This document shows positions 25,237 through 27,391 of a DNA stretch of 27,391 nucleotides, piece after piece (within the stretch, counting starts at the first letter, position 1; every line of letters starts with the position of its first letter). Made by a program: the position numbers and the translations under genes. Source of the stretch: Prevotella sp. UBA2711 (GTDB lineage: Bacteria > Bacteroidota > Bacteroidia > Bacteroidales > Bacteroidaceae); the NCBI GenBank assembly GCA_002354095.1, contig DEKX01000015.1:1845-29235 (forward strand), in the 5' to 3' direction. The notes beneath the pieces are model-generated. The model saw only the letters and a list, made by a program, of their open reading frames with translations, searched no databases and was not told where the DNA came from.

Positions 25237-25324
25237 CATTACGGGAAACTATGTTTTTCATTACGAGTTTCCCATAGTTTCATTACGAGTTTCCTATAGT
25301 TTCATTACGTGTTTCTTTTTGGAG
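25237..25324. repeat. Four tandem 22-bp repeats, first copy with inverted core
   Basis: CATTACG begins at 25237, 25259, 25281 and 25303, an exact 22-bp period. Copies 2 and 3 differ at one base (AGTTTCCCATAG versus AGTTTCCTATAG). Copy 1 has GGAAACT where the others have AGTTTCC, so its core is flipped. Copy 4 degenerates into the next repeat family. Two helical turns per unit suggest a protein-binding array. There is no gene in 25107-25609. Confidence 0.75.
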
Positions 25325-25377
25325 TGCGGTCGAAAAAAATTGGAGTGCGCTCCAAAAAGTTTTTGAGTGCACTCCAG
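25319..25377. repeat. Three palindromic GAGTGC units at 21-22 bp spacing
   Basis: Units starting at 25319, 25340 and 25362 read TTGGAGTGCGGTCG, TTGGAGTGCGCTCC and TTTGAGTGCACTCC, each followed by an A- or T-rich run. Units 2 and 3 are near-perfect or perfect palindromes in their core. The phase continues the two-turn spacing of the preceding repeats, so the two families form a seven-site array. Confidence 0.65.
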
Positions 25378-25469
25378 AAATCTTAAGTTGGGGTACCCGG
25401 ACAACAAAGCGTTAAATCCTATCGATTTCTGCCTAATTCAAATGTTTGTAAATCTCTGAAAATAAACGC

Positions 25470-25487
25470 ATTATATAATTATATAAT
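25470..25487. repeat. Perfect 18-bp AT palindrome
   Basis: ATTATATAATTATATAAT equals its own reverse complement. It lies 140 bp before the recombinase start. It may be a repressor or recombination accessory site, or simple low-complexity DNA. Confidence 0.5.
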
Positions 25488-25508
25488 TTTAACAATTATC
25501 AAACTAAT

Positions 25509-25546
25509 CACGCCAATTTTAAATTATCACGCCAAAAACACGCCAA
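25509..25546. repeat. Three direct repeats CACGCCAA before the recombinase
   Basis: Exact copies at 25509-25516, 25528-25535 and 25539-25546 (spacings 19 and 11 bp), ending 5 bp before the recombinase promoter. Such clustered short direct repeats next to an integrase gene resemble arm-type integrase or excisionase binding sites, and this position would also suit autoregulation. Confidence 0.55.
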
Positions 25547-25550
25547 AAAG

Positions 25551-25582
25551 TTTGGTTCGGTTCTATCTATTTTGTACCTTTG
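25551..25582 (+). promoter_or_regulatory. Promoter of the recombinase gene
   Basis: TTTG at 25551-25554, a 20-bp spacer and TACCTTTG at 25575-25582; the ATG follows at 25610. Confidence 0.8.
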
Positions 25583-25609
25583 CAAACGAGTTAAAAAAAA
25601 CAAATTGTT

Positions 25610-27139
25610 ATGGCACAGATAGAGCTAAGAATATCAAGCAAGGTACAAAAGGAAACTGGGATGTGCGAAGTACTCATCCGCTTCTTCCAAGGTACGAAGT
25701 TTAATACAAGGGCAAAAAGCGGTATTTTTGTCTCTCCAGAGTTCTTCGAATATTACATTGACAGAGATAAAACCGAAAAATTAGGAGTGAAGATACCTGG
25801 CAACCTGACTACTTCCACTACAGAAAAAGCCGACAAACATCATTACGTCTTACGACAGAGCGGTGTTATTGTTGTAAAACAACGACTTGAAACACCTGAA
25901 GTCAGATATCACCGTGAGCAGTCTGCCAAATTGGATGAATTGAAGAAATTTATTATCGAGAAATACGAGGCAAACAGAGATATTCAAATGACGAGTGATT
26001 GGCTTCAATTAGTGATAGACAAATTTCATAATCCAGTGAAATATGAGATCAAGCCACAACACAAAGGCTCCTTCTTTGAACTTGTAGAAGAGTATATCGA
26101 AAAACGACAGCTTGCCGAGTCGCATGCACGTGTCTATCGTGTATTGTCGAGAGCCATTGCGCGTTATCAAGGCTTTGTCAAGGCGACGGATATTGACAGG
26201 AGTAATTATGAATTTGATATAGATAAAGTTACTAAAGAGGATATTGAAGATCTTACCTACTATCTTCGTAACGAGAAAAAACTGTCCGACGAATATCCAG
26301 AACTGTTTAAGAAGCTCATTAACGAGTATCCTGCTGCCATCAAAAAGGGACACAACTATCTTGAAGAAAGAGGTGATAATACCATTATCAAGATGCGAAC
26401 CCGCTTAAAATCTCTTTTCTTGTTCTTCTACGAAGAGGGATTAACAACCAACAGGCCATTTGACGGCGTAAAGATAGGTACGGCTAAGGTGGGAACTCCG
26501 ATTTACATCACAATAGAAGAACGTAATAAGATTGCAGATACGAATCTTGAAGCAATATGGCAGACTATGGATAAGGATTTCAAGAAGAAATGCAAGATGC
26601 CCATCCAGACAATCGTAATGTGTAGGGATATATTCGTATTCCACTGTTTCATAGGATGTCGAGTTAGTGACCTTGTTAAGTTAACTCCCCAGCATATCAA
26701 CAATGGAATTCTTGTATACACCCCACATAAGACAAAAGACGAGGGCGACGAACCCATTCAGGCTCGTGTTCCATTGCACGACAAAGCTAAAGAACTGATA
26801 GAGAAATATAAAGGCATGGATAAAAAAGGAAGGCTGTTCCCGTTTATTTCTGCTCAAAAGTATAACGACGCAATTAAGGCAATATTCACCATGTCAGGAA
26901 TTACACGCAATGTGGAAGTACGCAACACATTGACAGGAGAGAACGAAATCCGCCCTATTAACGAAATTGCAGCAAGCCACCTTGCTCGCCGCACATTCGT
27001 TGGCAATGCATACTTTAAAGTTTCCGACCCCAACTTGATTGGTAAGATGTCCGGTCATGTTGATGGTTCCAAGGCATTCAAACGTTATCGTAAAATTGAG
27101 GACGAGACACTGAAAAATGTTATTGACATGATTGGATAA
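25610..27139 (+). CDS. Tyrosine recombinase / site-specific integrase
   Basis: A 509-residue protein, rather long for the family. It has an N-terminal arm-binding-like region (about 1-100), a core-binding SAM-like domain (about 150-285) and a catalytic domain (about 300-509). Catalytic residues can be placed: Arg I at R351 in GCRVSDLVKL, a likely beta-hairpin Lys in PHKTKD (373-375), H457 and R460 in SHLARRTF, H483 in SGHVDGSKAF and nucleophile Y493 in KRYRKI. All are present, so it should be active. It resembles integrases of Bacteroidetes integrative elements and phages. It starts just after dense repeats and is followed by another promoter and an AlbA_2-domain gene, as at the end of an integrated element. 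No tRNA gene or duplicated attachment core is visible. Confidence 0.92.
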   Translation: MAQIELRISSKVQKETGMCEVLIRFFQGTKFNTRAKSGIFVSPEFFEYYIDRDKTEKLGVKIPGNLTTSTTEKADKHHYVLRQSGVIVVKQRLETPEVRYHREQSAKLDELKKFIIEKYEANRDIQMTSDWLQLVIDKFHNPVKYEIKPQHKGSFFELVEEYIEKRQLAESHARVYRVLSRAIARYQGFVKATDIDRSNYEFDIDKVTKEDIEDLTYYLRNEKKLSDEYPELFKKLINEYPAAIKKGHNYLEERGDNTIIKMRTRLKSLFLFFYEEGLTTNRPFDGVKIGTAKVGTPIYITIEERNKIADTNLEAIWQTMDKDFKKKCKMPIQTIVMCRDIFVFHCFIGCRVSDLVKLTPQHINNGILVYTPHKTKDEGDEPIQARVPLHDKAKELIEKYKGMDKKGRLFPFISAQKYNDAIKAIFTMSGITRNVEVRNTLTGENEIRPINEIAASHLARRTFVGNAYFKVSDPNLIGKMSGHVDGSKAFKRYRKIEDETLKNVIDMIG

Positions 27140-27196
27140 GTAGATTTAAGCGTTAACTATTATATAATAAGGTATAGTAATTTGAAGTATTTGTTG

Positions 27197-27204
27197 TAAC
27201 TTTG
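27197..27204 (+). promoter_or_regulatory. Promoter -7 element of the right-edge gene
   Basis: TAACTTTG at 27197-27204 lies 7 bp before the ATG at 27212. No TTTG at the usual distance; one at 27181-27184 is only 12 bp away. Confidence 0.6.
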
Positions 27205-27211
27205 CACGCAA

Positions 27212-27391
27212 ATGATGACAATAGAAGAAATAAGGGCAGGGAAAGAAGGTCAGACGTTTGACCTGAAAAGCATACAGATAGATCCAAAGGCATTGGCTAT
27301 CCCTATCGTGGCGATGGCTAATGCCGATGGTGGTATGTTGGCAATTGGCATATCAGACAAGACAAGAAAGATAGAGGGTGTTAACCAACAT
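27212..27391 (+). CDS. Partial AlbA_2-domain (Schlafen-like) putative nucleic-acid/ATP-binding protein
   Basis: The first 60 codons are present and the frame is open at the right edge. The sequence MMTIEEIRAGKEGQTFDLKS, followed by LAIPIVAMANADGGMLAIGISD, matches the start of an AlbA_2 domain (PF04326): a FDLK/EFK strand, a helix with A-NADGG, then a strand with IGI(S/E)D. Such proteins often carry a C-terminal RecG-like or winged-helix region and are common on mobile elements and near defence genes; their activity is mostly unknown. It has its own promoter 72 bp after the recombinase stop. A second in-frame ATG directly follows the first, so the start could be one codon later. Confidence 0.8.
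   Translation, partial: MMTIEEIRAGKEGQTFDLKSIQIDPKALAIPIVAMANADGGMLAIGISDKTRKIEGVNQH

Noticed and set aside
25055..25261. 68-codon minus-strand frame after the DUF349 gene
   Set aside because: It runs through the terminator hairpin and the simple-sequence region, and is Ser/Val/Lys-rich without any recognisable motif.
25107..25609. tRNA gene or CRISPR array in the repeat-rich stretch
   Set aside because: No cloverleaf or CCA-proximal arm can be formed. The 22-bp units are contiguous, with no unique spacers between them, so this is not a CRISPR.

Overview
The window looks like a chromosomal segment of a Bacteroidales bacterium, most likely Prevotella or a close relative. The evidence is a recurring TAnnTTTG promoter element (often with TTTG about 19-21 bp upstream), mostly weak Shine-Dalgarno sequences, and protein families typical of that order (DUF349 protein, LPG-synthase-TM flippase-like protein, PepD/M20 dipeptidase, metY-cysK pair). 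The genus is an inference.

Layout. (1) 1-2130, minus strand: the first codons of a probable HTH regulator leaving the left edge, a DnaQ-like 3'-5' exonuclease, and a secreted CE1-like esterase. (2) 2131-4842: an intergenic stretch holding the last 36 codons of a decayed ZIP metal transporter, a tandem palindromic operator and a promoter, then metY-cysK and a strong terminator. (3) 4862-18400: one apparent six-gene operon of about 13.4 kb, with a consensus promoter followed by four consecutive membrane sensor histidine kinases, a secreted GH36 alpha-galactosidase and a MATE exporter, spaced 3-20 bp apart. (4) 18355-18592: a candidate minus-strand non-coding RNA between convergent genes. (5) 18676-25106: housekeeping genes: ksgA (minus), divergent flippase-like gene overlapping pepD, corA with a structured leader, and a five-repeat DUF349 protein. 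(6) 25107-27391: a repeat-dense 500-bp stretch, a tyrosine recombinase with complete catalytic residues, and the start of an AlbA_2-domain gene, which together suggest the edge of an integrated element.

The most unusual object is the kinase array. The four kinases alternate between two subfamilies (A-B-A'-B'), as if a two-gene unit had been duplicated. The second unit has periplasmic SBP_bac_3-type domains; the first has almost no periplasmic part. The first kinase has Tyr where the phospho-accepting His should be, lacks the N-box Asn and has Asp in its second ATP-lid glycine motif, so it looks like a pseudokinase. No receiver domain or response regulator is present in any of the four proteins or anywhere in the window. 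I infer a sensory complex or relay of paired A/B kinases signalling to a regulator encoded elsewhere, co-expressed with a galactoside hydrolase and an exporter.

Nothing here was checked by database search; family names rest on motifs read by eye.
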